Positions 1 through 8,732 are shown, numbered from the stretch's first letter. The stretch is DNA of 64,000 bases from Aminobacter ciceronei (GCF_014138625.1 NZ_JACJHY010000015.1:1-64000), one strand, 5' to 3'. Notes: a model not told the origin generated them from the sequence alone. Numbers and translations: made by a program.

Positions 1-1
1 A

Positions 2-1039
2 ATGGACATTCTTACCCTTGAGCACGATCCGAACTCGCTGCCGGTCTACTTCCTGCTCGACGAGTTTCGGCAGTTGAAGAAGATGGACGAGATCATGACC
101 AAGCTGCCCTATGTGGCAGGGTACAGAATCAAGCTCGCCATCATCATCCAGGACTTGAAGAATCTCGATGAGATTTACGGCGAAACCTCCCGGCATTCGC
201 TGCTCGGCAATTGTGGTTATCAGCTCATTCTAGGCGCGAATGATCAGGCGACCGCCGACTATGCATCCCGTGCGCTCGGCAAGCGGACCATCCGCTACCA
301 GTCGGAATCCCGCACGATCGAGCTCTTCGGCCTGCCAAGGCGCACGAAGGTCGAACAGATTCGCGAGCGTGACCTGATGATGCCGCAGGAAATCCGGCAG
401 ATGCCGGAGAGAAAGATGATACTGCTTGTTGAAGGCCAACGCCCGATCTTCGGCGACAAGCTGCGATTTTTCGAGACACAGCCATTCAAGTCCGCGGAAG
501 CATTTTCTCAGGCGCACACACCGGACGTGCCGCCGATCGAATATCTTCCGGTACAGCCGGTTCCGGCTTTGACCGACGATTACAACCGGGCAGGCCAGCC
601 CGCCGAAGATGTCGGTGCCCCGACTACCGGGATGGCTGACTCCGAAAAGAGAATGTCATCACCATTCGACGGTCCTGCGGTGATGCCAACTGTCGCTGCG
701 ACCACGAAAGCGGCACCAGCAACAAGGGAGCCCGCAACCCGCACCGTGAATCGCAACGCCAGCCTGCCGAAGCCGAAACGCGCTAAAGCGGGATCGAGTG
801 GCGGATCTGGAAACGAAGCGGAGGAGAAACCGGAGGTAGCGGCGATCGACGCCCGGATTAGAGTTGCCGAAGATAGCCTGAAGTCCAGCGCTGAACGCCT
901 CAAGGAGACGGTTTCTCAGAAAGTCGAAAAGCTTGGCCAAGCATCGCCCTCGAAACGGCGAAACTATCTCGATATTTTCGCGACGACTGTTCCCGATCCA
1001 GTCGAACTCGGCCTGGCGGCCGCCGAAGCTCAAGCATAA
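2..1039 (+). CDS. VirD4/TraG-type coupling protein, C-terminal part
   Basis: This is the 3' part of a type IV secretion coupling protein gene; the window begins inside it, so the first ATG is not the true start. These inner-membrane ATPases bring the relaxase-DNA complex to the conjugation channel. The visible part starts at the Walker B region (FLLDEF, residues 17-22), followed by the GYRIKLAIIIQDL segment typical of VirD4/TraG. After residue about 170 comes a Pro/Ala-rich, low-complexity cytoplasmic tail that ends in a Lys-rich helix. The N-terminal membrane anchor and Walker A lie outside the window. It fits with the relaxase and VirC-like genes near 9-15 kb. The family call is firm; the exact subfamily is not. 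Confidence 0.9.
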   Translation: MDILTLEHDPNSLPVYFLLDEFRQLKKMDEIMTKLPYVAGYRIKLAIIIQDLKNLDEIYGETSRHSLLGNCGYQLILGANDQATADYASRALGKRTIRYQSESRTIELFGLPRRTKVEQIRERDLMMPQEIRQMPERKMILLVEGQRPIFGDKLRFFETQPFKSAEAFSQAHTPDVPPIEYLPVQPVPALTDDYNRAGQPAEDVGAPTTGMADSEKRMSSPFDGPAVMPTVAATTKAAPATREPATRTVNRNASLPKPKRAKAGSSGGSGNEAEEKPEVAAIDARIRVAEDSLKSSAERLKETVSQKVEKLGQASPSKRRNYLDIFATTVPDPVELGLAAAEAQA

Positions 1040-1062
1040 AGAGCCGCAAATTGCGGGTCTTT
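1038..1062 (+). terminator. hairpin after the coupling-protein gene
   Basis: Ten-base arms (AAAGAGCCGC and GCGGGTCTTT) with one mismatch and a 5-base loop overlap the stop codon of the coupling-protein gene. The T-run at the 3' side is short. It is probably a Rho-independent terminator, of moderate strength. Confidence 0.45.
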
Positions 1063-1283
1063 AAGCACTTGGCACCGTACTCGCCCACCAGCGGGTCGTC
1101 TGAGTGGAATTGGACCCAGCGGAGGAACTCGCGAAGCGGGGGAGGTGGGCCCAAGCCGGTCACTTCCGCAATTGTGCCGAAGGGCTAGAATGAGAGAGGA
1201 AGGAGTCCGTCGCCCCAACCCGTCGGAACAGGACGGTCAACCGAAGTATTGCAATGTTGAGGTAGTTACCGGTGCGATTGAGC

Positions 1284-4200
1284 TCATTGTACCCCGTGTA
1301 CCTTTTCAAGGGCCCAATCGCTCCATTCCCCAACCCGATCCTGTAGGTAGAGGCTGCTGCTGAAATTGCGCCGATCGATCTCCTCGCAGAGACCATTCGG
1401 GTCCAACAGGTTCCTGACTCGTAACATGACGCCCTCAGGACGTTCGGCGAGAAGTATATTCTCTGGCCGAACAGCACATTTCTTCATTGATTCAGTGAAC
1501 TCCGGATGAGCCGCACTTGAAGCCAATTCCAGCGTCTCAAGGGTCTCGCGCAACAACTGTTCTTGCCGAGCTAACGATCGCAGCGATCGCGCCTCGGCTT
1601 CCGAGATCACCAGCCTAGCAGGCAGGGTCTGCGTAGAGTCCTGGCCGTTCTTTAGCGCTCGATAAATGTCAAGAAGTATGCTGTGCCGTCTGTTTGCGGC
1701 CTCAGGAATGGCCGCTCGCAACACTGTGAGATCAGCATGCGAGGTAACAGTCAGCTTTTCTTTTTCTAGCGACCTGTAGAGATAAGCAAAGCGTTCTGGC
1801 CAAGTCGGAAATAGGTATCTACTCCGTCCGCCATCAGGATAAATCGGAATGACGAGCGGAACTTTAAAACTATGGGTGAACAATGTAAACAACGAAGCCG
1901 GTCTGCTGGCTCCTGACCAAGGAACCTGGTCCCACCAAAGCCGTACATTACCCTTGTTCTTCTCGCTCCCCTCATTTATCCACTCCTTGGTTTGAGGGGG
2001 TGCAGTTGCGGCAATTATGTCAATTTGCCCCGTGAGATAACCCCCTGCCATGCAGATCGAGCCACCACGAGTCGCCGGCTGCACCGGTCCACAATCGACA
2101 AAGTCCTTCGCAAGAGGGCCGGGAGTCGCCATTACGACGTCGTGGATGTGGCCATAAAGCTCTACTAGGCTTGACGTTTTGGCGAGAGATTCAATATCCC
2201 CGATATCGAGCAGGTTGCGAAATTTTTCGGGAAGCTGGTGGTAGTCTACAAGGGCGGTTCCTGCAAACTTCCGGCCCGCATAATCTTGCAAATTGTACCA
2301 GGAATCAGAGCTTTTGGCCGGATCGGCGTTGATGTCGTTCACAAAGACATTTCTAAAATTGGTAAACCTTTTCCTGTATGTCGACCTCGGTTCATCACCA
2401 TCGATGTTGAAATTAACGTACTCAGCTGCGTTTTTGTAAGTCGCCGGATCGTCAACGCAGCTTATACAGGTATGATATAAGTCATATTCTAACCCAGATC
2501 GCGTTATGTACATCCTATATTTGGCAATGACATTCTTGACGGCTAGGATTAGGTCACTTTGGACTTGATTGTACTGTCCCACGATGTTTAGCGGCTCGTC
2601 CCCTCCGAGTTCGGCGAGTCCACCGACAAGAGCGATTCCGTCCTCATAGACCTCATCAAGCAGCTCCAGATCGGAAGGATTTAGATCGAGGCTGCCAAGG
2701 TCAGTCCTCTGCCTCAATGCCTCCATGCCGAGGATCCACATGATAGGGTCGACATAGCCGCCCGACAACACCTCGCTGCTACCGGCGGTCTGTATCCTCC
2801 GCTGATCAGGCTGTTTCGGCAGAGAGGCTAGCAACTTGCCGATGAAAACAGGCAGGTATTGCGGCTGATTCAGAAGACCTGGGACGTCCCCCGCAGAATC
2901 CGCTACTAGCAAGACGTTCTTCGTAGAGGTTCGGCTATCGAAGAGAAGCGTCCTGAACAACCGACGCCTGCAGCGATCCCGCTGGGCGCTGTCAGCGCCA
3001 TCCAACAGCGAACATTGCTCATCAGTGTCGGCTTTAATTCGGTCGTATTGATCCATTACGCGCTGGTTGGCAATTCCCATCGACTCAGTCTCGATCTGGG
3101 CGGAGACTACCTCAATGCTTTCAAGGGTCTGAGTTGTCAGGTCACGAACCTGCAGCAGTGTGTCGGTGAGTTGGCCAAAAGAAGCAATTTGCATCCCAAG
3201 GATGGCTTCAAGCTTGGAGTCGATTTCGGTGAAGCCTGTTCGAATAAAGTCAGAAAGGTTGTTTAAGCTCTCGGCCAAACCCTTGAGCATTTCAAACATT
3301 GTAAGCTGAGCATCTGGCTTGCCGGAAGTTGCGATGCCTTGCACAATGGTCACCCAACCGCCGACGAAAGAGACAGGTCCTATGGTCTTTCGGTTAAAAA
3401 AGTCGTCTGTTAATTTTCCCACCTGAAGTATCGTAGAAGAATATCGATAATATTCCCTTCCTAGATTTTTATCACTAAGCTGCATCAAACCCGAAAGTAT
3501 TCGAGAATACCCCTCGAATTCGCCAAGATCATATGTTAGGCCTCTGTCGGCAGCGCCGTCGGCCGAGCTGCCGACGTCGTCATCATCGGCAGCTGTGGTG
3601 TCGGAAGACGGATTTCCATCTGGCTCTGGCGATTGTCGAGCTAAGTCCTTCCTAATTCGTTCGAGAGTCTCGCCCTGACGTTTCTTAAGCTCGGATTCAT
3701 ACGACGGAAGCTGATTGTCAGCATTCAGTATCCGATCAACGATATTTCCGCCCATCAAATCAAAAATGCTTGTCTGATCCTTATACGGATCAATAAGCAT
3801 CTCATCAATAACCTTTTGAAGCGCTGAATCGGATTGACTTAAGTCGACGTTTTCAATTGATGATTGCAATGACGTACGGACTTTGTCTCCATCGAATAAT
3901 TGATCAGATTGTTCGTCCTCAAAGGCTTTCGATAAGCCTTTCCCTGCTAAACTAATGACCTTCGAGCCAGGCAGAAAATACTCCAGATATTCACCCATAG
4001 TTCCGGCAACTTGGCCGGGTACTCTTTTGGCGAGATATCGACCTGTTTCGTGCTTAAGAAAGCCCGTGTACCCCCAGGGATGCATTGGGTCCAGCTGCTC
4101 CGGAGCTGCCGGTGGGTCTGGAAGACGGGTAGCATAGGGAGGAGATAAGTACGAAAAATTGTAAGCGTCGTGGAATATTTGCCGATATTCGGCGGTGTTT

Positions 4201-4460
4201 GATCGAGATTTAGAGATTTCGTTTGCCCTTGATAAAGCTCCAACGTAGTCTCTATTTCGCTCGCTTAAACCCAAGATAAAAAGCTGGTTAACCCGATGTT
4301 TTTGCGTAGAATTCATCAGGTCATATTTAGACCGATAGTCGCTGCCAACTTCAATCGTACTAGCTGTGGTGGTACTCGCAGTTGCCAGCAACAAGAGCAG
4401 CACCAATTTCCAATGGTGTAAATAGTCTGACCAACCCAGGCGTTTTCGTGTGAGGGCCAT
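1284..4460 (-). CDS. large exported protein of unknown function
   Basis: This encodes about 1058 residues and I do not recognise the family. The open frame extends to 4544, but ATG at 4460 is preferred: GGAGG lies 9 bases upstream, and the protein then starts with a basic segment followed by a hydrophobic stretch (LVLLLLLATAS) and small residues, like a signal peptide. The rest is hydrophilic, with an acidic low-complexity stretch (ADDDDVGSS, around residue 300) and several Cys residues in the second half. It is convergent with the coupling-protein gene. By eye its GC content (near 50%) is clearly below that of the neighbours, which suggests separate acquisition. It could be a surface or periplasmic protein; the role is open. 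Confidence 0.7.
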   Translation of the reverse strand: MALTRKRLGWSDYLHHWKLVLLLLLATASTTTASTIEVGSDYRSKYDLMNSTQKHRVNQLFILGLSERNRDYVGALSRANEISKSRSNTAEYRQIFHDAYNFSYLSPPYATRLPDPPAAPEQLDPMHPWGYTGFLKHETGRYLAKRVPGQVAGTMGEYLEYFLPGSKVISLAGKGLSKAFEDEQSDQLFDGDKVRTSLQSSIENVDLSQSDSALQKVIDEMLIDPYKDQTSIFDLMGGNIVDRILNADNQLPSYESELKKRQGETLERIRKDLARQSPEPDGNPSSDTTAADDDDVGSSADGAADRGLTYDLGEFEGYSRILSGLMQLSDKNLGREYYRYSSTILQVGKLTDDFFNRKTIGPVSFVGGWVTIVQGIATSGKPDAQLTMFEMLKGLAESLNNLSDFIRTGFTEIDSKLEAILGMQIASFGQLTDTLLQVRDLTTQTLESIEVVSAQIETESMGIANQRVMDQYDRIKADTDEQCSLLDGADSAQRDRCRRRLFRTLLFDSRTSTKNVLLVADSAGDVPGLLNQPQYLPVFIGKLLASLPKQPDQRRIQTAGSSEVLSGGYVDPIMWILGMEALRQRTDLGSLDLNPSDLELLDEVYEDGIALVGGLAELGGDEPLNIVGQYNQVQSDLILAVKNVIAKYRMYITRSGLEYDLYHTCISCVDDPATYKNAAEYVNFNIDGDEPRSTYRKRFTNFRNVFVNDINADPAKSSDSWYNLQDYAGRKFAGTALVDYHQLPEKFRNLLDIGDIESLAKTSSLVELYGHIHDVVMATPGPLAKDFVDCGPVQPATRGGSICMAGGYLTGQIDIIAATAPPQTKEWINEGSEKNKGNVRLWWDQVPWSGASRPASLFTLFTHSFKVPLVIPIYPDGGRSRYLFPTWPERFAYLYRSLEKEKLTVTSHADLTVLRAAIPEAANRRHSILLDIYRALKNGQDSTQTLPARLVISEAEARSLRSLARQEQLLRETLETLELASSAAHPEFTESMKKCAVRPENILLAERPEGVMLRVRNLLDPNGLCEEIDRRNFSSSLYLQDRVGEWSDWALEKVHGVQ

Positions 4461-4755
4461 AGGCGAAGGCCTCCGCGACAGAATATCCGGCCACCCTTGT
4501 ATCGGAGTGTGAGATTGGAGTCGAACGGATCGTGTGTGGAACATCCGGAGGACTCTTTGCCGCCGGTCGGTTTCAGAACAGCGGCCCGGCGTCGCATCGA
4601 AGGGGGACTGGGGCCGAGCCTAACCGGCTTACGGGGGTAGTTTTACCAGCCGAGGTGAATTTAGGCTCACCCATACATCATTGCTTGCTAATTTAATAAA
4701 ATGATCATGTTCCGTTCCCCTAGCCCCCAGATCGTGCGGGCCTAAACTCGATCCC

Positions 4756-5646
4756 GTGCCTAAACAAGTGAGTGCCGGCACTGGCCGGCTGGCGTTCATT
4801 CCACCGATGTTGCCGACCCTGGTTGCTAAGCCTCCCGAGGGGGATGACTGGATTCACGAGGTCAAGCTCGACGGCTACCGCTCCCAGATCGTCATCAACG
4901 GCCCGGATGTTCGCATGTACACCAGGCGGGGCCTCGACTGGTCTGAAAAATATCGCGACCTGGTCGAAGCCGCGAAGGCGCTCGATGTCGAGACGGCGAT
5001 CGTCGATGGTGAAACGATCGTCACCAATGATGCCGGCCTCCCGGATTTCGCCGCACTTCGGCGAGCAATCACGCGACGACAGCATGACCTCTACTTCGTC
5101 GCCTTCGATCTGCTGCACCTCAACGGCCACGATCTGCGCGACCTCGGCGTCGAGGAGCGGCGCGAGATCCTGCTCGGTCTGATCCAGCCCGACAGCCGCA
5201 TCCAGTTCAGCGAGACGATGCCGGGCGGCGACGCCAATACGATCTTCTATCTGGTCGACCAGGCGGGGCTTGAGGGCATAGTGTCGAAGCGCCTTGGCAG
5301 CAAATATCGCAGCGGCAACACGACGGCATGGCTGAAGACCAAAAGCTATACCGTGAGCGACCTCGAATTGCTCGGCGTCGAGCGGGAAAGGGGCAAGCCC
5401 GCCTTCGCCCTCATGGGAGAGCCAGGCACCCGCAAATATGTCGGCTCCGCTTTCATCACGCTGAACCGTGAGATGCGGGAACGGCTGTGGAAGCGCGTTC
5501 AGGAGCACGCCGGGCCGGCACCTAAGGGGGTGAAGCGGCAGGCGACAACGTGGGTCAAGCCGGGCCTGAAGGGCCACGTCAAGCACCTACGGGGCGAAGA
5601 CAAGTTGCGCCACGCATCGCTGCAGGATTTCTGGGAGGAGAGTTAA
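4756..5646 (+). CDS. ATP-dependent DNA ligase, LigD/LigC ligase-domain type
   Basis: This is a stand-alone ATP-dependent DNA ligase of 296 residues, the size expected for the catalytic plus OB-fold core related to the LigD ligase domain. These enzymes seal nicks, often during non-homologous end joining. Motif I is EVKLDGYR with the adenylated lysine at K37. VDGE, GIVSKR (motif IV) and WLKTK (motif V) follow in order. The C-terminal part is the OB domain, ending in the HLRGEDKLRHASLQDFW segment. The start is GTG at 4756; the upstream ribosome site is weak. No Ku, polymerase or phosphoesterase gene is adjacent. Just downstream is a decayed second copy of the 3' end of such a gene. Confidence 0.9.
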   Translation: MPKQVSAGTGRLAFIPPMLPTLVAKPPEGDDWIHEVKLDGYRSQIVINGPDVRMYTRRGLDWSEKYRDLVEAAKALDVETAIVDGETIVTNDAGLPDFAALRRAITRRQHDLYFVAFDLLHLNGHDLRDLGVEERREILLGLIQPDSRIQFSETMPGGDANTIFYLVDQAGLEGIVSKRLGSKYRSGNTTAWLKTKSYTVSDLELLGVERERGKPAFALMGEPGTRKYVGSAFITLNREMRERLWKRVQEHAGPAPKGVKRQATTWVKPGLKGHVKHLRGEDKLRHASLQDFWEES

Positions 5647-5653
5647 GCGGTTT

Positions 5654-5799
5654 GGCGCGTTGTTGCTGCGCGTCCAGGAACATGCCGGGCCAGCACCCAA
5701 CGAATGGGTCAAGCCGGGGCTGATCGGCCGCATCCACTCCTGCGCGGCGAGGAAGACCTGCGGCAGTCCTCGATGCAGGGTTTCCACGAAGAGGATTAG
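5654..5799 (+). pseudogene. decayed 3' end of a second ligase gene
   Basis: The translation here repeats the end of the ligase upstream: RVQEHAGPAP and WVKPGL in one frame, then, after a frameshift near 5735, LRGEEDLRQSSMQGFHEED and a stop in another frame. The matching ligase segment is RVQEHAGPAP...LRGEDKLRHASLQDFWEES. The copies are similar but not identical, so this is a remnant of a different ligase allele rather than a fresh duplication. Its end coincides with the break in the SRAP gene on the other strand. Confidence 0.75.
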
Positions 5800-5920
5800 C
5801 GGCAAATTGGTTGGGATAGATATCGATCGACGGGTCAAGATTGCCGATGATGTCCCGCAAGGCGCGAGTCAACTGGCGAATGGCCTCCTGGCTGGTGGCA
5901 ATGTTGTAGAGATTGCACAT
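5800..5920 (-). pseudogene. truncated SRAP (YedK/HMCES-like) peptidase gene
   Basis: The first 40 or so residues (MCNLYNIATSQEAIRQL...DIYPNQFAA) match the N-terminus of SOS-response-associated peptidases, including the catalytic Cys2, which cross-links to abasic DNA in this family. The family is normally over 200 residues. Here the frame runs out of homology at about 5800 and continues as antisense of the ligase remnant, so the protein lacks most of the fold. The ATG is 10 bases after the stop of the upstream gene, so both were in one operon under the LexA box at 6450. Confidence 0.75.
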
Positions 5921-5929
5921 GCCGTTGCC

Positions 5930-6301
5930 TCAGGTGCGCAGGATCTCGGGGACGCTCAGCGGCCCGAGATCGAGAATTCTCTTGTACTCGCCCGACCGGC
6001 GCCAGACACCACGTGCCTTGCCGTTTTCCCGGTCGCGCCTTGGATCGAACATCACGCCGGCGAAGTGGTCAAGGAACGCTTGTGCGGACGCCTGGTCGGC
6101 GAAGCAGTAGAGGCGCCAGTTTTCATACTTCTGGTCCGGCCATATCGCCTGCACCTGTCTCACCAGTGGGCTCAGTCCGCGGTTTTGGCAAAACGTGCGG
6201 ATTAACGCGAAGCTGTGTCCTGTGCACAGGTCATCGGGCAGAGCCACCTGATAAGGCCATTCCCGATCGATCCTGGCAGGCGAGGGACCTCGGCTGCGCA
6301 T
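5930..6301 (-). CDS. hypothetical protein in an SOS-type operon
   Basis: This is a 123-residue soluble protein of unrecognised family, rich in Arg, Trp and Tyr (WPDQKYENWRLYCF, then a basic segment DPRRDRENGKARGVWRR). Codon use looks normal for the region. It lies between a short leader-like ORF downstream of a LexA box and the start of the truncated SRAP gene, 10 bases away. This suggests a DNA-damage role by association only. No Shine-Dalgarno is obvious before the ATG, so translation may be coupled to the preceding ORF. Confidence 0.6.
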   Translation of the reverse strand: MRSRGPSPARIDREWPYQVALPDDLCTGHSFALIRTFCQNRGLSPLVRQVQAIWPDQKYENWRLYCFADQASAQAFLDHFAGVMFDPRRDRENGKARGVWRRSGEYKRILDLGPLSVPEILRT

Positions 6302-6337
6302 CGGTGTCAGCGTGGTGTCGGCTCATCGGTCGTCTTC

Positions 6338-6418
6338 TCAAACGCGTCGATGGCATCGTGAACGGCCACGCGAAATCTCCTCAGGTGAAGCATCCTTGAT
6401 GCGCAAAAGCAGGTCCAT
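6338..6418 (-). CDS. short ORF with strong ribosome site behind the LexA box
   Basis: This 26-codon ORF (MDLLLRIKDASPEEIS...) is preceded by AGGAGG with 5-base spacing. The LexA-like box lies about 30 bases further upstream. A neighbouring frame continues with protein-like sequence (RVAVHDAIDAFEKTTDEPTPR, ending near 6309), so the ORF may be a slightly longer small gene broken by a frameshift. No function can be named. It is the first gene of the putative SOS operon. Confidence 0.45.
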   Translation of the reverse strand: MDLLLRIKDASPEEISRGRSRCHRRV

Positions 6419-6449
6419 CTGTGCCTCCTGTTGCTTCCCGGCCAACAGT

Positions 6450-6464
6450 GAACAAAATGGGAAC
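6450..6464 (-). promoter_or_regulatory. LexA (SOS) box, GTTC-N7-GTTC
   Basis: On the minus strand the sequence is GTTCCCATTTTGTTC, an exact match to the direct-repeat LexA operator GTTC-N7-GTTC established for alphaproteobacteria. It sits 32 bases upstream of the ATG of the short ORF at 6418 and points into the operon that ends in the SRAP remnant, itself an SOS-associated family. Position, orientation and downstream content agree. Confidence 0.75.
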
Positions 6465-6519
6465 AAAAATGTCAAGCGAGGCCTTGACGACGGAGGAATA
6501 AGTTCCTCATTTGACAGGC

Positions 6520-6840
6520 ATGCCTGAACAACCAGAAAAATGGCCGCAAGGTGCCCCATGGACGTTGATGCATGCTCACAACGCGGGGCAGGTGGCCCGT
6601 ATTTGCTGCGGCCACTGCAACATTAAGCGCTTCTATAAGCCGCTGGAGCTTCGGGAAGTCATTGGCAATGTCACCATTGAGCAGGTGCGGGCAAAAGTCC
6701 GCTGCGAAAAATGCGGTCGCAAGGAATCAATGAGCGCAGAACTGTTCCATCCTGTCGGTCAGGAATTGGTGACGGTCCGTTTCCGACGCTTGGTCGAAAT
6801 CAGATGGGAACGGCGGGTTATCTGGAGAGACGAAAGCTAA
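6520..6840 (+). CDS. small putative zinc-binding protein
   Basis: This encodes about 106 residues with two Cys pairs, CCGHC (near residue 30) and CEKCG (near residue 66), spaced like a zinc ribbon. It ends in an Arg-rich tail. The family is not recognised by name, although it resembles short rhizobial proteins of unknown role. ATG at 6520 is given; TTG at 6511 is closer to the GGAGGA at 6492 and could be the true start. The 3' end overlaps the end of the convergent gene by 4 bases. Confidence 0.6.
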   Translation: MPEQPEKWPQGAPWTLMHAHNAGQVARICCGHCNIKRFYKPLELREVIGNVTIEQVRAKVRCEKCGRKESMSAELFHPVGQELVTVRFRRLVEIRWERRVIWRDES

Positions 6841-7127
6841 GCGCTCCCGTCCGTGTCGCTGTCCTCGTCTATTTCGCGGACCGGCAGATAGGCATTGGTT
6901 TCGAGCCACTCGCGCAAGATGACTTGAATTAGGTATGATCTGCCGACATTCATTTCGGTAGCAATCGAGTTGAGCGCATCCTCAGTTGCCGGTTCCAGCG
7001 GCACGCCTGTCACGTTTCTGAGCATCAATGCAGCTCGACGCAATATAATCTGCAGATCCGCACGGGAAATGTCCCCGATGCGATCGGCCGCGCTTTCAAG
7101 CTCTGCGGCAATAGATTGACGCGTCAT
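6837..7127 (-). CDS. small hypothetical protein with RHH-like C-terminal half
   Basis: This 96-residue protein has a helical N-terminal half, then a segment (LNSIATEMNVGRSYLIQVILREWLETN is the general region, residues 52-78) resembling a ribbon-helix-helix or short HTH domain, and an acidic tail. It may be a DNA-binding regulator. It is 35 bases downstream of the mucR-like gene on the same strand and could be co-transcribed with it. Confidence 0.55.
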   Translation of the reverse strand: MTRQSIAAELESAADRIGDISRADLQIILRRAALMLRNVTGVPLEPATEDALNSIATEMNVGRSYLIQVILREWLETNAYLPVREIDEDSDTDGSA

Positions 7128-7161
7128 CGCATCGAGCCCGCTTGCCTGAGGCAGGGTCTTC

Positions 7162-7629
7162 TTAGGCCTTCACCCGCTTGGCTGGTGCCTTCTTGGCTGG
7201 CGCCTTCTTGGTGGGCATTTTTGCGCTCGCCTTGCGACCAAGTCCGATAGACTTCGCCAGCTCTGACCGTTGTGCAGCGTAGCTTGGTGCCACCATAGGG
7301 TAGTCCCGCGCCAACCCCCACTTGGCTCGATACTCGTCAGGCGTCATGCCAAGCAAGCCCAAGTGCCGTTTCATCGACTTGAACTTGCGCCCATCTTCCA
7401 AGGAAATGATATGGTCGGGAAACACAGATTTTTTCGGATTGACGGCCGGGGTCTGTGTTGGCTGCTCAACTACAGCTGGCTTGACTAGGCTAACGAGAGC
7501 GGAATTCACCGAAGAAATAAGGTCGGGCAGGCCTGCTACGGGTACTGCGTTATTTTGGACAAACGCCGCGACAATATCCGCGGTCAATTCCATCAATTCC
7601 GCGTTCTGGCGATTGTTCTCTTCGGTCAT
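7162..7629 (-). CDS. MucR/Ros-family transcriptional regulator
   Basis: This 155-residue protein matches MucR/Ros: a helical N-terminal oligomerisation region, then the DNA-binding core SLEDGRKFKSMKRHL, TPDEYRAKWGL and YPMVAPSYAAQRSELAKSIGLG. These proteins bind AT-rich DNA and act as global repressors or H-NS-like proteins in rhizobia and Brucella. The two zinc-ligand cysteines of classical Ros are missing (Ser and other residues in their place), as reported for Mesorhizobium loti Ml proteins. The C-terminus is a Lys/Ala repeat tail (KKAPAKKAPAKR), which suggests extra non-specific DNA contact. It may regulate the surrounding element. Confidence 0.9.
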   Translation of the reverse strand: MTEENNRQNAELMELTADIVAAFVQNNAVPVAGLPDLISSVNSALVSLVKPAVVEQPTQTPAVNPKKSVFPDHIISLEDGRKFKSMKRHLGLLGMTPDEYRAKWGLARDYPMVAPSYAAQRSELAKSIGLGRKASAKMPTKKAPAKKAPAKRVKA

Positions 7630-8146
7630 TCATCAACTCCTATTGCTATTCCGCTTTCGTATGGCGGAAAGTCGGATCGCGCAAGAAGCAGGTCCACAGA
7701 ACGGACTACTCGGGATCATCGGCCGGCCGCTGCGGTTTAAGGCAGAGTCTTGAAAACTTCCGCACCTGGAACTGTACACGCCTACATTGCTAGTGGTCAA
7801 AATCTGACGCTTGGTACCCTATGCGGAATACCTCTTCCGACCCCTTCTTTGCCCTTTCTTCGGAGCAACGTTACGGCAGTACGTGTGTGTTTCGGCGTGG
7901 AATTTTGCGCGCCGGTCCGGGGTCCCCTTTCCAGGCCGATTGACAAGTACGTGATCCAATCCCAACCTTCCTAGGCCGATTCTCCGTTCCCGAAAGAGCC
8001 GACATTGGGCGCAACCACCGCTCATGATCTACTGCGGATTTCCCCGGCGAGTTTTCTTCCCAAGAGCGGTCTTGGACGAAACCTAGCAATGGGATTGGCT
8101 TCGGAGCGGCGAGGTAATAGGCTTCCATGCATCCTGGGGAGGGTGC
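7630..8146. other. intergenic region, no supported gene
   Basis: About 520 bases lie between the mucR-like gene and the next plus-strand gene. Only short ORFs with poor coding character occur on either strand. It should hold the mucR promoter; I found no convincing operator or RNA. Confidence 0.5.
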
Positions 8147-8710
8147 ATGGGGCGACTGAACCACCAACGTCCGATTCTGCAGCTGATCGACGCGAAGAAG
8201 CGCGGCCTCGCGATCGTCGGTTTGTCTGCGTCTCCCTTGGGAAAGCGATACCTCACGCCGGGCAGCACGTCCGCGTCACGTTTGAAAAAAGAGCCTTCGG
8301 AGAAGGAGAAGATACATCGTGTCGCCGTGGCGATCGTAGACCGCTTCATCGCGAACGGAGACTGCACGGACGCCAACCTCCTGCTCGAGTTCGCAAAGCC
8401 CGGCCGTGACCGGGAAGCATTGCGAGAGTGGTTTACCCTGTACGGCGGCATGAAAATCAAGGGAGACGCGGGAGCCTTCGGCAAGAACAGGAAGCGATCG
8501 CCTGACCGCGACGCGGGATTGGCCAATCCATACTGGTCCCTGAAAGATCCTCCAAAGAGGAAGGCGTTCCACCTCGATGTCGAGCTTTCCGCGGTTCTCT
8601 CGAAGGCTCGGGAAAGAAAGCTCGAGAGGGTGGTCGGTGACAACGTCCCGGACAGCCTGCTCGACGACATGGAGAACCTGCTGCGGCGGCATGGGATTGG
8701 CTTCGATTGA
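8147..8710 (+). CDS. hypothetical basic protein
   Basis: This 187-residue, Lys/Arg-rich soluble protein has no recognised domain. It includes a helical segment EKEKIHRVAVAIVDRFI and a C-terminal helix DNVPDSLLDDMENLLRRHG. The start has GGGGAGGG upstream. It lies 22 bases before the next gene on the same strand and may be in an operon with it. A nucleic-acid-binding role is possible from charge alone. Confidence 0.5.
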   Translation: MGRLNHQRPILQLIDAKKRGLAIVGLSASPLGKRYLTPGSTSASRLKKEPSEKEKIHRVAVAIVDRFIANGDCTDANLLLEFAKPGRDREALREWFTLYGGMKIKGDAGAFGKNRKRSPDRDAGLANPYWSLKDPPKRKAFHLDVELSAVLSKARERKLERVVGDNVPDSLLDDMENLLRRHGIGFD

Positions 8711-8732
8711 GACAGGATCGGTAGGGTCAACG

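Noticed and set aside
4720-5586. 288-codon minus-strand ORF over the ligase gene
   Set aside because: It is antisense to a gene with clear ligase motifs and has no recognisable domain; long antisense frames are common at this GC content.
8089-8705. 15-base direct repeat ATGGGATTGGCTTCG at 8089 and 8691
   Set aside because: One such match is expected by chance in a window of this size, and there is no element between the copies.
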